From a virus: a DNA stretch of 64,000 bases. Positions within the stretch are counted from its first letter, which is position 1. Each line of letters begins with the position of its first letter. This document shows, piece after piece, positions 63,885 to 64,000 of this stretch. The stretch lies in IMG/VR virus record IMGVR_UViG_3300022903_000002, positions 41,083 to 105,082 of that record; one strand, given 5' to 3'. A model generated the notes under the pieces. It did not search any database. It saw only the letters and a list, made by a program, of their open reading frames with translations, and was not told where the DNA came from. The position numbers and the translations under genes are program-made.

Positions 63885-64000
63885 CCGAGATGGATTTCGT
63901 CGACGCCACTCCCGAAGCGGAGAAGGCGCGCATCGCACTGCAGGGCCCGTCCGGCTGCGGGAAGACATGGTCCGCGCTGCGGATCGCCGGCGGTCTCGGC
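63881..64000 (+). CDS. P-loop ATPase, N-terminal part (partial)
   Basis: Runs off the right edge after 40 residues. RIALQGPSGCGKTWSALRIAGGLG is a Walker A of the AAA/RecA-like type found in phage recombination/replication ATPases (Sak4-like and related). The gene order (early, after coiled-coil protein) fits. Exact family needs the rest of the gene. Confidence 0.65.
   Translation, partial: MTEMDFVDATPEAEKARIALQGPSGCGKTWSALRIAGGLG

Noticed and set aside
1-64000. CRISPR array, rRNA, insertion sequence
   Set aside because: No regularly spaced direct repeats with unique spacers, no rRNA-like segments and no transposase with terminal repeats were seen.

Overview
This window is high-GC DNA with strongly GC-biased third codon positions, AGGAGG-type ribosome sites and chains of ATGA/GTGA overlaps. 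Families restricted to or typical of Actinomycetota are present (WhiB, Scr1/DUF397, DUF2637, TraB-type FtsK, actinophage tail genes). I read it as most of a temperate siphophage, or phage-like mobile replicon, of a filamentous actinomycete of the Streptomyces/Pseudonocardia type. The species cannot be told. Terminase, portal and any replication initiator are not in the window. The first and last genes are cut by its edges.

Layout. (1) Bases 1-24 kb, mainly + strand: the late region. Order is protease-linked peptidoglycan-binding tail, MuF-like protein, scaffold, capsid, capsid-linked glycosyltransferase, head-tail connectors, major tail protein, tail chaperones joined by a -1 frameshift, a tape measure carrying a 333-residue intein, distal tail and minor tail proteins (one with a glycosidase domain), then lysis genes (CHAP endolysin, papain-like protease, holin-like membrane proteins). 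A leftward Phd-type antitoxin pair (16.9-17.6 kb) and a leftward sortase-type surface protein (23.7-24.5 kb) are inserted as extra cargo. (2) 24.7-44.3 kb, all - strand: a long operon starting at a divergent control region at 44.3 kb and ending in a tyrosine integrase and a HEPN-like (TIGR02391) gene. Its core (WhiB, DUF2637, Spd-like membrane proteins, FtsK/TraB translocase, integrase) has the content and order of an actinomycete integrative conjugative element (AICE), padded with many tiny zinc-ribbon proteins. (3) 44.4-50 kb: divergent XRE regulator, two Nudix genes (the first with a damaged Nudix box), two clusters of AAGGGTT repeats resembling an origin or regulator array, a two-gene unit, and a gene pair that looks like a minimal RiPP cluster (43-residue Gly-rich peptide translationally coupled to a PIMT-like methyltransferase). 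(4) 50-54.5 kb: leftward small genes plus a rightward RHH/GIY-YIG pair, ending in an HNH endonuclease. (5) 54.56-56.3 kb: a phage-type attachment site made from the 3' half of a tRNA-Val(CAC) gene, flanked on both sides by paired GGGAGCAC repeats, next to a second, AICE-type tyrosine integrase. (6) 56.3-64 kb: lysogeny and immunity control (GntR with a perfect palindrome, Scr1/DUF397 pair, XRE/Cro-like divergent pair with GCAAG operators), then rightward early genes leading into a P-loop ATPase.

How it fits together. The outer parts (1, 5, 6) make a normal temperate-phage plan: late genes, attP-int, repressors, rightward early genes. The middle (2-4) looks like a conjugative-element module grafted into that plan, which would explain two unrelated integrases in one replicon. 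Having putative arm sites on both sides of a truncated tRNA core suggests an unintegrated attP (phage or excised form), but a tandem array of two elements at one tRNA gene would look similar.
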